Assembly (NCBI GenBank): GCA_020631735.1
Contig: CM036199.1
Coordinates: 19,571,553 to 19,635,552, forward strand
Reading direction: 5' to 3'
Length of the DNA: 64,000 nt
From: Saccharum officinarum
Taxonomy: Eukaryota > Streptophyta > Magnoliopsida > Poales > Poaceae
The stretch's first letter is position 1. Each line of letters begins with the position of its first letter. Below are positions 11,927 through 23,246 of the stretch, piece after piece. The notes beneath the pieces are model-generated. The model had not been told where the DNA came from. It made no database searches and saw only the letters and a list, made by a program, of their open reading frames with translations. Position numbers and translations under genes: made by a program.

Positions 11927-12305
11927 TCAGTTGTGCTTGGGCACGCGGCGGTGCGATGGGGAGTAGTCCATGGTCATGTATGATCTCAGCTGATTCCTCT
12001 CCTCCGCCCACTGCTGCGCGTGTTGCCTTCTGTCATGCAGCCTAATAGCACCTTCAGAACCGAAATGAAAAAAAACTTTCAGGACTCAGTCATCACTAAA
12101 CAGTGAGCATTCAGATGGAAGAGGTTACAGCAGTGAAAGATGAAAGACTAACATAGTAGCAGCAGCATTTAATGTGCAGCAAATGTATGAACAAAGCCAT
12201 ATAACAACTAGATGACTCACCAACGCCTGCTTGTTGATGCAGTGATGAACTGAAGACTACCAAGAGCACCAGAGCGACCAGCCTCACAATCCCAAGCGAC
12301 ACCAT
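11927..12305 (-). CDS. RGF/GOLVEN/CLEL-type secreted peptide precursor, two exons, 69 aa
   Basis: Exon 1 (12305-12221) starts at ATG and encodes a hydrophobic signal peptide (MVSLGIVRLVALVLLVVFSS). It ends in a consensus donor, G|GTGAGT. Exon 2 (12051-11927) follows an acceptor (TTCTGAAG|GT) in matching phase. It encodes a charged stretch and ends MDYSPSHRRVPKHN-stop. The last 13 residues, DYSPSHRRVPKHN, fit the RGF/GLV/CLEL mature peptide: an N-terminal Asp-Tyr that is sulfated in the family, a Pro-containing basic core, and a C-terminal His-Asn. Family peptides are processed and secreted, bind RGFR/RGI receptor kinases and act in root meristem maintenance and gravitropism. The spacer between signal and peptide is short for the family. 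An alternative ATG six codons upstream (12323) is in frame. The identification rests on motif and architecture only. Confidence 0.72.
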
Positions 12306-12399
12306 GCTGCTGCTCTCTCTCACCTCACCTGTGTTCGTTTCGTTCTCACGGTCTCGCTGCTCTCACCTACCTCCTTGCATCTGCGAGCGTACGTGTGTG

Positions 12400-12410
12400 C
12401 ATATATAGAG
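12400..12410 (-). promoter_or_regulatory. Probable TATA box of the peptide gene
   Basis: The minus strand reads CTCTATATATGC about 95-105 bases upstream of the start codon, in a pyrimidine-rich leader context typical of plant TATA promoters. Confidence 0.5.
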
Positions 12411-12419
12411 GCAAGGGCT

Positions 12420-13930
12420 CGTCAAAGACAGTTGGGCACGCAGCTCGCAAGTCAAAGACACAGGAGATTTTGGCTATAGGCAGTGCAGGGTTCCGAGTTT
12501 TAATACCTCCGTCCTGTCCCCCTCCCCGGCCTCGGCCTTCGGAAGAGGGACGCATCCCATGAGAAGAATCTATAGTTTCTGGAGCTCGCGCCTTTTGTTT
12601 AAGCCCGCGGCCCTGCCATGGCTTTTTGGGGCCGAGAGCTGATGAGCTAGTATAATGGCGGCTCATGTGAGCTCCACTCGCCCGAGCGAACCACGCACGC
12701 GAATACCGAGGCCGATATTAAGTAATATACTCCAGTAAACAGTGTGGTTTTGAATTCACAAAAGGTGCCACTAAGCATGGTTTATTGTTAAATTGTTTCT
12801 AGGTTCTTCATGTAGGCTCATGGTCTCTGAGCATAGCCTGGATTTGCTTATTACTAGTAGTAATATTCAGATGCTATTGTTGTGCAAAAAGTGCTAGAAT
12901 AATGAACAATTTGAGGTGCCATTGGGCATTGGTTGATTGTTTCGCTACTCCTAGCTGCCAGTGGTCTCTGAAGATTAGTTGTCCTCACGACTGTTTTTAA
13001 GCTGAAAAGGAGGCAGCAGCGCTAGAATGGCAGTCCTAGTGCCACTTTAAGTACCCTGATAGTTTGTGAAAGTAGATAGCCTGCTAGTGATCGTCGGGAT
13101 GATCATACTTTGAATCTTTGTTGGTGCTCTTTTCTGTCAGAACAAACACACCAGGATCTCTTTCGTGTACACAATATTTTGGAGCTCGTCGAGATCAGCC
13201 TGCAACCTGCATACATACAGATGAATGTAGCATCATTTTGTAGCCACTGATGACTAGTGTACATGTAGCTTCATATGCTGTACCATGCTGTTTTGAGTTG
13301 CCTTTAGCGGGAACATACAGCAATATCTTAGTGCCCTAATGCTTTGTGAAAGTTGATTGGTGGTATCGCTAAAGATTGTGGGGTACATATAAACATGATA
13401 CTGTCGCCAGTCGCCACTTACCATATCAGGATCTCCAGCTTCAGATACAATCCAGTTAGCTTGAGTTGGATCAGCAATACCGATACATAGGTTGCATGTA
13501 CATTTACAGGATACCTTGCATCATGTAATGCGGTTCATGGCTCGCTAGATCACTCGTTAGTCGCGGTTTGGGCTGTCCGTCTGTTCTGAACAGACATCGG
13601 ACTATCGGAGCTCAGCTCTTGACGCTCCCTTCAGAAATGGAGCAATTGCACAGCAGACAGAATTCAATTAGGCAACTGTTTAACTGGAAAAGGCATGCAT
13701 GCTCCTGTAGCTAGAAATTCCAATAACATTAGTGGTTCTCTATGCTTGACCATTGCAACCATCTATTCTCTGGTGGTGACAAAAGCTAGATAGAACAGGA
13801 AATATTCATAAGCAGAAACATGTGTGAATATAATATAGAAAAATACAGAAAATAAAAGAACGCGAACCATTATATGGGCTCAATGGAAAGTCAGCATAAG
13901 GGCTTGTTCATAATCCCCAAATGGATTGGA
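12420..13930. other. Intergenic, no gene seen
   Basis: It holds the upstream region of the peptide gene and anonymous AT-rich sequence. No coding frame or clear repeat was recognised. Confidence 0.5.
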
Positions 13931-13943
13931 CAAGACCTAAGGT

Positions 13944-13987
13944 CTTGTTTGGATGCATGCATATGAATACACATGCATCCAAACAAG
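13944..13987. repeat. Perfect 16-base inverted repeat (hairpin) beside a LINE insertion
   Basis: CTTGTTTGGATGCATG (13944-13959) is mirrored exactly by CATGCATCCAAACAAG (13972-13987) across a 12-base loop. A second small palindrome, aagacctaaggtctt, abuts it at 13932-13946. This looks like a MITE terminus or residue. The LINE target duplication begins at its right edge (13985). Confidence 0.8.
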
Positions 13988-14000
13988 TTTAGAAGCATGG

Positions 14001-14622
14001 AAATCCAACTTTCAGGTGGCTATGGAAATCCTCATGTCAGCATACCCACAAGGTCTTCTTTTGGCTTCTGATCTAGGATAGATTGAGTACTAGGAACATC
14101 CTAAAAAGAAAACATATGTCCCTTCAGTCTTATAATTGTGTGTTGTGTGACGAATCAGTGGAAGAGACAGTTCAACACCTTTTTCTACACTGCAGTTTTG
14201 CTAAACAGTGCTGGAACCTCCTCGGTCTATCTGTGCCTAGTGCCATGCAACCGTTCCAGATTCTTGACTTGTTTAGAAGGCAATTGAATGTTCAGTTTTT
14301 TATGGAAATCATTATCCTCTTGTGCTGGGGCATTTGGATGTCAAGAAACAACTGTATTTTCAGAAATAATGAAGCTTCAGTGGAAGGCTGCAAGGCAATT
14401 TTCAGAGATGTCTTTGGCTTAGTTATTCTAAGAGCAAAGAAAAAGTATCTGCCAGATATCTCTTTATGGCTAGAGCATTTTGTGTAATTTTATTCATCTT
14501 CTTTGTTTCTTTCTTTGTTTCTTGAACTCTGTCCCGGGACCTTGCTGTTATTTACTTCTGGTTTGCTTTTATTTCAATAAATTTCCAGTAGGGGCGTAAG
14601 CCCCTCCTGTTTCCTCAAAAAA
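14001..14622 (+). mobile_element. 5'-truncated L1-type LINE with 16-bp target duplication
   Basis: The same 16 bases (AAGTTTAGAAGCATGG) lie at 13985-14000 and 14623-14638, flanking an insert that ends in a poly-A run. The insert encodes the C-terminal zinc-binding region (zf-RVT) of plant L1 ORF2: FRWLWKSSCQ, then HKVFFWLLI, one TAG, DRLSTRNIL, and a CVLC...HLFLHC zinc motif. The frame ends at 14487, followed by a short 3' UTR. Severe 5' truncation with a target duplication is the normal product of target-primed reverse transcription. Confidence 0.92.
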
Positions 14623-14638
14623 AAGTTTAGAAGCATGG

Positions 14639-15265
14639 TAATATGGCACATGGCTGGAGCAAGAGAGGGAAGCCGGTGCTGGCTCACAGGCAGACGCCGG
14701 TTGGTGCTGTGCCGCTGATATGCGGGGTCGTGTCTCACGCATTAGGGGAGTGGCTGGCGGCCTATTGGGCCTAATAAAGAGAAAGGAGAGAAAAGGCCGC
14801 AGGTCAGATTGGGCTCGGGCGCGAGAGAAAGGAACGGGACGACAAGGATGCAGCCCAAGCCAAGTCTGGAATTAATATTGACGATGTTTTTTTAACTCCA
14901 TCAATTCGAATTTGAATATGATATTAAACTTGCTCTAAGCATTTAGATTTCTGATAAGTTCTAAAAAATTGTAGTAGTTCTTCATGGAAAATTTTTGGAG
15001 ATCTATTGAGTTGTCATGTGCCCACATTGATTTATTTATGCACAAGGAGAGTTGGTTAATGAAATTTCAGTATGAGAAAAACCAATGAATAGAAAGTGTT
15101 AATTTCTTTTATTATTGAATCATTTTTACCAGTAAAATTATTTTTATTTTGTTAACAACTAAATAATTAATATACTTTTATATACAAGTGCTTGTATTTT
15201 CTTATATTTAATTGAAGATGAAATGATGTATTGTTCTGTAAAAGTTGATGTGCCTCCTACAGCAG
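14639..15265. other. Intergenic, no gene seen
   Basis: A GC-rich opening is followed by AT-rich sequence up to the LTR at 15266. No coding signal recognised. Confidence 0.5.
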
Positions 15266-17322
15266 TGAAAGCTCTATGTTTAGTGTTGGTAATTAATGAC
15301 AATGCTCAAGTGCTAATCATGTGCTTAAGATTGTATGTAGCAAAAGATGATTAGCACGTAGCATGGTGAAGCATGATGATCAAGTGTGGATGATGAAGTG
15401 CTTACCATGGTGATGAAGGAGGAACAAGGTGCAACCCTATGGAGCTCAAGGCAAAGGTATCAACAGGGTTTTTGCATTTTGGTGATCAAGACACCTAGAG
15501 GGTGTGATCACATTTAGAATCAATAGCCGTATTATAAAGAGGGAAATTTCTGGGGCTATTGATCACCTAAGTGCCACTAGATGAAGATTCATTTGCATAT
15601 GCATTTAGATCTCGTGAAGAGCTAACTTAACGCGCTCAAAAATGTTTGTGAAAAATGCTAACACACATGCGCATGGTGATGATCACTTGGTGGTGTTAGC
15701 ACATTTGCGAAGGTGGTGGAGTTTGAGAGGTAGAGAGGGGTTTGGGTTCCTCTCTCCCTCTCGCCGAGCTTGCGAGGCGGGATTCAGAGCTTTTCGGGAA
15801 ATGAAACGCCTATTTTCCACTGCGCCGGACGTGAAGAAACGGAGGCGAACGGAGGTCACAGAGGTGACCGGACGCGGTCTCAACGTAACTGGATGCGTCC
15901 GGTCAGTGTCAGCGGTTAACATGGCGTGGAGCAGAATCAGCGAAAAGCTAACCAGACGCGGTGGCGAGTCCGGTCACGAACGATCAGATGCGTCCGGTCG
16001 TGGTGGGTGCTTACTCGACTCAAACCGGACGCCGGGTGTAACGCGTCTGGTCTGTTCTGCAGCGCGTCCGATCGGTGCTCAGTGTTTGCGCGCGTCTCGG
16101 TCTTGTGATCGGACGCGGTGGCACGTTCGGTCACGATCAACCGGACGCGTCCGGTCACGCGTGGAGGCTTACTGGAAACGATCAGACGATGGCACTGTGG
16201 CGTCCGGTTCGTCTAGCAGCGCGTCCGGTCGCTGACTCGCTGGAGCGCTGCTCGGCTTGACCAGAGCGTCCGATTGGTTACGGGACCAGCGCGTCCGGTC
16301 GTGCTTCGCGCGTAGGTGGTGTGCGCACCTGCGCGTCCGATCTATGCGACCAGCGCGTCCGGTCAGCGCGACTGCAGCAGAATCAAGTGCATAACGGCTC
16401 TATTCGAAGGGGTACGTCTATAAATACGTGTTGGCCGGCTCTTTGGAGTTACTCTTGGCTTGTTGATCATTCTAGCACTCCTTTGAGCTGAGCACACGCC
16501 CTCCCACTCATCTCCCTCGCTTGTTTGTCTAATCAAAGCGAGATTGAATGATCTCAAGTGCATTTGTTTGTGAGTTTGCATCTAGTTGGCACTTGGGTGT
16601 TCATTTGCTGCGGGATTCTTGTTTCTCTTGGTGGTTGCCGCCACCTAGATGGCTTGGAGCAACGGTAGAGGTCCGGCACGTGTCGTGATTGTTCGTGGCC
16701 GGCTCCGGTGAGCTTGTTGTGAGGGGTTGTTGTGGTTCCCCGGCGGAGCGCCGAATTTCAATTCTAGTGGATTGCTCGTGTCGGAACTTCTCACCATTTG
16801 GTAGGTTCTTTGTGGCGCCTTTTGAGAGACTCGGTGTGTAATACCGATTAGCCACCGAACCATGTGGTGTAGGGGGACATAATGGGGACTAGCGTGCCGG
16901 CAAGCACATAAACCTCGGGATAAATCATCGTGTCTTCACTTCATTGATTGTGATTGATTTGTCTCGGTGGATTAATTATCTTGAATATCATCACTTTAGA
17001 ATTATTGATTGGTTGACTCAATTCATCGCCCCTCGGTGAAATATTTCTTACCCTACTCTTGTATTACATTTCAAGTACTTAGTTGTTTTCTCTAGTGCTT
17101 AGTAGCTTGAGTAGAGTAGCCTTCTAGTTTACCTCTTGCGGTTTGACTTGTGCGGTTGAGTGAAATATATTAGAATTATCTTTTAGACAGGTGGCTTGCA
17201 ACACTACATAGGCTAGGCAAAACTCGCTTCTTGCTATTTGTTTTTGCTAATTAAATTGTTTAGCACATTTTGTAGAAAATTTTATTACGCTATTCACCCC
17301 CTCTAGCCATCAAGACCTTTCA
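15266..17322 (+). mobile_element. Solo or truncated Copia LTR related to the LTR at 1946-3940
   Basis: It starts TGAAAGCTC with ttggtaattaatgaca shortly after, as in the outer end of the first LTR. It ends caccccctctagcc...gacctttca, as in that LTR's inner end. It carries the same palindromic accggacgc array (15866-16372) and a TATA (16418-16426). Flanking pentamers are agcag (15261-15265) and agtgg (17323-17327), which do not match well. agtgg is also the first five bases after the LTR in the complete element, so this could be an LTR with a few internal bases left rather than a true solo LTR. Frames inside it are not genes. Confidence 0.82.
15866..16372. repeat. accggacgc/gcgtccggt palindrome array in the second LTR
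   Basis: Repeated half-sites occur in both orientations, including one full caaccggacgcgtccggtcac unit near 16138. They sit just upstream of the TATA-like site at 16418, the same arrangement as the first LTR. Confidence 0.75.
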
Positions 17323-18420
17323 AGTGGGCCACCTATAATGACTTTATCATTTTCAAGATCTACTAATTCAATCTGTCAGTGGTGCTTATAGAGGTAAGGC
17401 ACATGTGCGGTCATATGGGTATGGGTAAGTGTACGTGCATATAATGAGTGTTTGCATTTCTCTTGTCTTTATAACAAAGAAATAACATCGAACTTAGCAA
17501 TGCTCTTCAAACAACATTTTATGAAAAAATAATAAAGTTCCACCATGCAGTTTTTGGGGAGTCTTGACATTTCAGACACGTTTAAATTAATAGAGTCAAG
17601 TAAAGCACTGGTACATATCGTAGGGTCAGACTCTCTTTCGACATGAAAGGGCCGGACCATTCCCATTTCCCACCCGTACATTTGCTTAAACCAACCTACC
17701 CGGAAAAGAATAGTAGCCTGATAAGCACCTTGAATCCAAATAGCTAGTTGATCAACCATTCCCACTCCATTTTCTTAGGAGGGAGCTCCGGGGAACCTTT
17801 CTTTCAAGCTCAAGTTGAGTTATTCCGACTATATTATGAATTTGTCTCTGGAAAACTTGTTCCAGAGAACCTAGTAATTCCGTTCACGAAGCATAGCGCT
17901 AGTTAACTAGGGATCCTTATATATAGACTATTTATCTCTTGCAGATAAAGCTAGTCTAGAACAAAGAGTTTTCAAGAGATGGTTCAAACTTCAAATTTCC
18001 ATATCATCTCAGCTTCCCCTAAGAAGCTTCAACTTATTCTCCTACTGTTCTTTTATATTTTGTTCGTTTCGCTGAAATTTGGCTTATGCTGATATTTATG
18101 CTAACTTAGTGGGAGAGAAAAATACTGTTCGTTCGCGAAAAGTACTGTTGAAGTAGTTATAGCGAAAAGTAGTTCCTGGTGTGTAATTTAATGGTTTGAG
18201 ATGGTTGAGTTGAGACTTGAGAACTTCAGTAGGCACTCGCGATGGATGCATTTCCACATGTTGATGCTAACAAATATAATGGCACAACACACCAACATCA
18301 ACAGCAATTTCCTTCTGAAGAATATGCACGCTACCGACAAACTTTATGTTTATAATAACTTATTGAACTGTCGGGATGTCGCACAAAAGAATTGAATTAC
18401 ACGAACTAAATCGTTACAAT
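17323..18420. other. Intergenic, no gene seen
   Basis: AT-rich sequence between the LTR and the 3' end of ATP23. Small frames (17469-17765 minus, 18201-18395 plus) show no recognisable domain. Confidence 0.45.
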
Positions 18421-18579
18421 GTGCGCAGACTCATCACGGATGCAGCACGGCTTGGCTACAGCAGGAAAAAAAGCTGTACTTTGCTGTCACAGTTTGCTGA
18501 AATACAGTTTTCTGTAGGGCGTCAGAATATCAAAGCAGGTTGCACAAAATAGCTAATGTATCCCAGTTCTGAAAAGATT

Positions 18580-20777
18580 TCATGGAGCTCTATCAAATGG
18601 GCGTGTGTCATTGTAGCATATATCCCATACAGCTTCAATTGCATCTTTTGCAGCAGTCTCTGAGCAGTATGGGTTGTTTTTCAGAGACATCAGAGCCCGC
18701 CTTTTGACACAGTCCTTTAAGAAATAAAAAGAAATGATACAGCAGATGAAATTCAATTAGGCAAAAGTTACAATTAGAGGATATTAGTTGAAACTAAAAA
18801 AATGAACTCAAGAGAGCCATCGGAAGCACAAGAAAAATCTCAGTATCCTCAGATGCATTTTATATTTGACAATAGTAACTGAGTATTTTATTGCTAACAT
18901 ACATAAATTAAATTTTGATAGTTCATACCCCTCCATTACAAATTATAGTTCATTTTGTGTTTGTCCTAAGTCAAACTTCTCTAACTTTGACCATGCTTTT
19001 AGAAAATATACTGACATTTACAAGTTCAAATAAATTCTCTATCAAAATATATTGCATAAAGAATCTAATGAAACTCATCTGATATTCTAGATGTTTGAAT
19101 GTTTTTCTACAAACTCGGACAAAGTTAAAGAAGTTTGACTTAGAACAAAGCCAAAATTAACTATAATTTGGAACAGAGGAAGCAAGTAGATATACAATAA
19201 TGTTATGCATGTAGAGAACAGAGAAAAAAAACAGCTAGGTAACAGAAGCACATGTAGTTTAAACTTTGTAGCTCGAATATGAGTCACAAGGTTAGAAAAG
19301 AGACTTACTTGTTCATGACCCCTTATCTTCATGAAACCACGCAACAATTCACGTTTGTAATGGCAATCACCACTAAGGTGATTGGCTCGAATCTAAGAAT
19401 AGAGCAAATGTGCAGACATTAAACCAAGCATAAGTTTTCATGCAACAATACATGACATTGTAAAAGGAGAGAGCTTTCTTGCCTCAGAGCAAGCATGGTG
19501 AGCACAATTCTTCCAGTCCAGATTTTTGGCAACACAGTCGTCATAAGCGTGTATCAGTTCATGAATAAGGACCTGAGTAATCTGATCTTGAAAAGCCATG
19601 TGATTGCAGCAAACCATTATCTGGACACAATCATTGCAAAATTAAGCCTACTCTGCCATTAGTAGTCGACTAGGAAAATAGAGTACTAGATGACAAATGA
19701 ATCAAAGCATTGAAGAATTCAGTGTTTTTTGACAAACACATAAGCACATAGTTATTACGATTTACGATATTACTGAGAAAAAAGGGTGCCATATCCACGT
19801 GAACCATGAGATTAGCTGATGTGTTGCAAGTAGGAGACCCATACATTCCACAGTAACTTTATGCTGTCCAAATACCCAAGTGTTCATCAAAGCAGTGTCC
19901 CAGGAACGAACAATAGCATAGCAATCTACACTGCCAACTTGTAGCCCCATCCAACACAAAAGGTGAAAGGGTCTTTAGTTTCCAACTATATATGCAATAA
20001 GTTACCAATTGATGTACAATGAACTACATCTACCTAAAGGGAACAGGCAATCAAGCTCATAAGCCAGTCCAACATACTTCATCACTAGCTCTGACACCCC
20101 TTTTTATTTTGAGAGGAGATATCACACTTTTGGCATATCACAGTTTCAGGTGCCCTGAGATGGCAAATCTTGAGCACTATGGTAGCCAATCCTGAGCCAA
20201 ATTAAAAACAGCTAAAGGACTGTCATTTGCCAAATGAAGAATAGATCGTTTGTAGCATGTTGCACTGAATCATTCCTAACTGTGAGCAGACTGATAGGAG
20301 CACATTCCAAGCGGATTATACAGCAGCTCTACTGGTCAAGATAAGTTTCTAGCCTTGTACTTACACCCTACTATCTATCAATGGGCAATGGCGACGATCC
20401 TTTGGAAGCAAAAGATGGGGAAAGGGAAGCAAAGAAGAGCATACCCCATGCCCGCTGGCGTAGCCGCCGGCATCGGAGCAGGTTGCCGCTTGGATGAGGC
20501 GCGGCCACACCTGGCATCCGGCCTTCTCCATCCGCTCCCTCAGGAACCGCACCGTCGGATCTGCGCACCGGATTGACATGACAGCACGGGGTCAGCACAC
20601 GGAAGAACCAGGAGCGGGCGGCCGTGGTGGTGCCGGGCGCGTACTTTTGAGCGCGGAGCGGATGCCCTCGACGCATTCTTCGTGCGGCATGGCGCGGAGG
20701 GAGGCGCGCTTCGGTTCGGAGGACTCGGCCCCCACGCGGACGCCCGCCGCGGCGCCGCCGCCGTTGCCCTCCGCCAT
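18580..20777 (-). CDS. ATP23: Mitochondrial ATP23 metalloprotease/chaperone, five exons, 201 aa
   Basis: ATP23 is an intermembrane-space zinc protease that matures ATP synthase subunit 6 in yeast and helps F0 assembly. Exons: 20777-20645, 20560-20445, 19620-19483, 19392-19309, 18714-18580. All junctions keep frame. Recognised segments are NPTVRFLRERMEKAGC, then IMVCCNHMAFQDQITQV, the active site HELIHAYD (HExxH), DWKNCAHHACSE, IRANHLSGDCHYKRELLRGF and RGHEQ. The tail is DCVKRRAL...NPYCSETAAKDA...CYNDTRPFDRAP. The order and the conserved cysteines match the family, and length is close to plant orthologues (about 195). Intron 3 has a GC donor (GAG|GCAAGA) with a normal AG acceptor. Intron 4 holds a Stowaway MITE. 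Start chosen at the only upstream in-frame ATG. Likely functional. Confidence 0.93.
18928..19186. mobile_element. Stowaway MITE in ATP23 intron 4
   Basis: Termini read CCCCTCCATTACAAATTATAGTTCATTTT and, reversed, CTTGCTTCCTCTGTTCCAAATTATAGTT. This is the Stowaway (Tc1/mariner) terminal consensus with a TA target site at both ends (18926-18927, 19187-19188). It is about 259 bases, non-coding and intronic. Confidence 0.85.
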
Positions 20778-21539
20778 TTCTGCCCCTCCGCCGGCGGCTG
20801 CGTCGAGGGGTATAGGTTTAGCCGTCGGCCCGTCGCTGCCTTGGAGTTACTAGTTTGGGCCAGTCGGCTGCGCGATTTCGACGGGAGGATCGAAGATTGT
20901 AGCGCGCAGAACTTAATGGGCCGGAAAGTGGTTGGGCCAAAAAACCAACGAGTATGAAGAGCCACCGCGCCAAGCTACGTTCGCATGTTCCTCAAAAAAA
21001 AAAAAAACCGTCCGCATGTGTGTGCGTGTTTTTTTTTCTTTTTTTCTCTCTTTTTTTTTTGGCTAGCAACCTCGTGAAAGGATCGATCGGTTGGAATTGG
21101 AAAAGGTGAAGAGCAGCTTGCACTTGTTTTTGCGAACGCCGATGCACGAGGCTGAGCAGCCAGGCAGGCGGGGACGAGGGAGCCAAGGATGACAAGCCGC
21201 GCCGGGACAAATAAACCTATCGGGCGGGGCACCCGCGTAGCAGAAGCACTTTTGTTTATCTGCGTCTTCTGCCGCGCCGATCTGGAACACCGGAACCGGA
21301 CGGCGTGTGTGCACAGTGTCACGCATGATGGGCGCATGCATGCACGTGGCGCCAAACAGACGCGAATCCAGCCCTTCTCGTCGCTCAAGAATCCAAGGGA
21401 GGCCGTGCAGTCGAACCTGATGCTCCAGGCCACCGGGTTTCCGGCGACGCCAGCCAGTGCGGCGCACGAGACTGTCTCTACGCTCTACAGTACAGTGTGT
21501 AGCCTTGCATTGCTTGTTTGGACACTGCTACCCAAATTC

Positions 21540-21764
21540 TTTTGCGTTGCACTTGGCCTCCATTAACCATTGCGGGCAAAAGAGAAACCCGCAACGGTTA
21601 TTCGCGGCCGGCCATGCTGTACGGACGGGCAGCTGCCCGCAACGGGCCACGGAAAACAACCGCAACGGTTAATCGATTAATCGTGGCCTTTGTTTGGTGA
21701 CGGTTGCTTTGCTCGTAACGGTAAATTAAAAACGTCCGCGACGGTAAAGATTTGTGTAGTAGTG
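21540..21764. mobile_element. CACTA transposon terminus (ends TAGTAGTG)
   Basis: The segment ends cggtaaagatttgtgtagtagtg, whose reverse complement begins CACTACTACACAAATC. Inside lie repeated cgcaacggtt/ccgcaacgg motifs (about 21590, 21636, 21660), like the subterminal repeats of CACTA (En/Spm) elements. The matching other end was not found in this window, so the left limit is approximate. Confidence 0.6.
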
Positions 21765-21919
21765 GGACGCCCTCTATCTGATCTGATCAATCCTCACTTA
21801 ACCTCGAGATCCTCCGCTGTATTACTGTCTCAATGCAAGAACTTTTTTTTGCGTGGACCACATACGTTCGCGTCGCAGCTTGCCCTTGGATGCACGACAA
21901 CAGTGGGAGAACAAGGATC

Positions 21920-22060
21920 CACTACTATAAAATCTTTACGGAGGTGGGCGAAAACGGTTTACAGAGGCGGACATCGTAACCGCCTCCGTTCAGAGGTCTT
22001 GGTTAATCCAGACCTATGGACACGGTTGCTCCGCAGCCTTCGTAAATCAATTTAAAAAAT
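21920..22060. mobile_element. CACTA transposon terminus (begins CACTACTATAAAATC)
   Basis: It begins CACTACTATAAAATCTTTACGG, the inverse of the terminus ending at 21764. GC-rich subterminal units follow (cggaggtggg, gaggcggacatcgtaaccgcctc). The body to the right (22060-22340) has no recognisable transposase. This is probably a decayed or non-autonomous element. Confidence 0.55.
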
Positions 22061-22342
22061 AAAAAACAAAGGCTACCGGCAAGCCCACCTGCTCCGCGTT
22101 TGCCCCACTGCCGCCACCGCCTTCCCGTGCGGCGCCGCATGCGTGAGTCACCGGATCCGGCTTCCCCGCGCCGCACCGCAACCCAGTCCGGCTTGTTGCA
22201 CGTACCATAAATGAGCTGAAGCTTCACATTTTTTTTTGTTTTTTCTTTTGTTTTTTATATATAAAGTTTGCAGGAGCATCGATGCATGCTGTACAGCATA
22301 GAAGCAGAGAATAATGCGTGGAACCAACACCACTGGAACAGG

Positions 22343-22680
22343 GGGTGTTTAGTTCCTGGGGTAAAAATTTTTAGGGTATCACATTGGATGTTTTATAGGA
22401 TGTTGGAAGAGGGTGTTCGGATACTAATAAAAAAAACTAATTACATCACTCGTCTGAAAATCGCGAGACGAATTTATTAAGCCTAATTAATCTGGTATTA
22501 GCATATGTTTACTGTAGCACGACCTTGTTAAATTGTGGGTTAATTAGGTTTAAAAAATTCGTCTCGCAAATTTATCACAATCTGTGTAATTAGCTATTTT
22601 TTATCTACATTTAATACTTTATATGTATGTGTCAAATATCTGAGGTGACAGGGTGAAAATTTTCTGTGAGGAACTGAACC
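22343..22680. mobile_element. TIR MITE, family M copy 1
   Basis: Left end ggtgtttagttcctgg and right end gaggaactgaacc are inverted relatives. The interior has gcgagacgaatttattaagcctaattaat and its partner aaattcgtctcgcaaa. This is a common grass MITE family with GCGAGACGAAT internal motifs. Superfamily not assigned here. Confidence 0.75.
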
Positions 22681-22898
22681 AGTTCAGTGTACTGATTACA
22701 CACCGAGTACACTACCGATCGCCACTCGCAGGCACAGAGCTAGGAGCTGAGAATCTTTTGGGAGCGAGGCTTTCGGCACGTGCCCAGTACCCAATCATCG
22801 ATGCTCTCTACAGGGCACAGGCGGCAGCAGCCGGCATCAGTGATTGCATGTGGGAGTACAGTACAGTAGTACGTTTTGGGCTCTCCTCTCCGTGTCTT

Positions 22899-23246
22899 GG
22901 CCTTGTCTAGTTACTCTGTGTAAAGTTTAGTACATCTCCTATTAGATGTTTAGATATATGCATGAATATAGACTATAAAAATAACTAATTAACAGATTGT
23001 ATCCAATTTGCGAGATGAATCTTTTAAGCCTAATTAGTCCATGGTTTGACAATGTGGTGATACAGTAAAACTACAGTACACACGTGTGCTAATGACGGAT
23101 TAATTAGACTTAATAAATTCGTCTCGCGGAGTATTGATGACTTCTGTAATTTATTTTATTATTACTATTTGAACACTCCCATGTGACACCCGATGTAACA
23201 GCCGATGTGACGCCGAAACCTTTATACCCTGGATTTAAATAAGGCC
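22899..23246. mobile_element. TIR MITE, family M copy 2
   Basis: Ends ggccttgtctagtta and taaataaggcc form a terminal inverted repeat. The interior carries gcgagatgaatcttttaagcctaattagtcc and aaattcgtctcgcgga, as in copy 1. Confidence 0.78.

Noticed and set aside
15642..16260. 197-residue plus-strand frame and neighbours
   Set aside because: They lie wholly inside the second LTR and consist largely of translated palindrome repeats.
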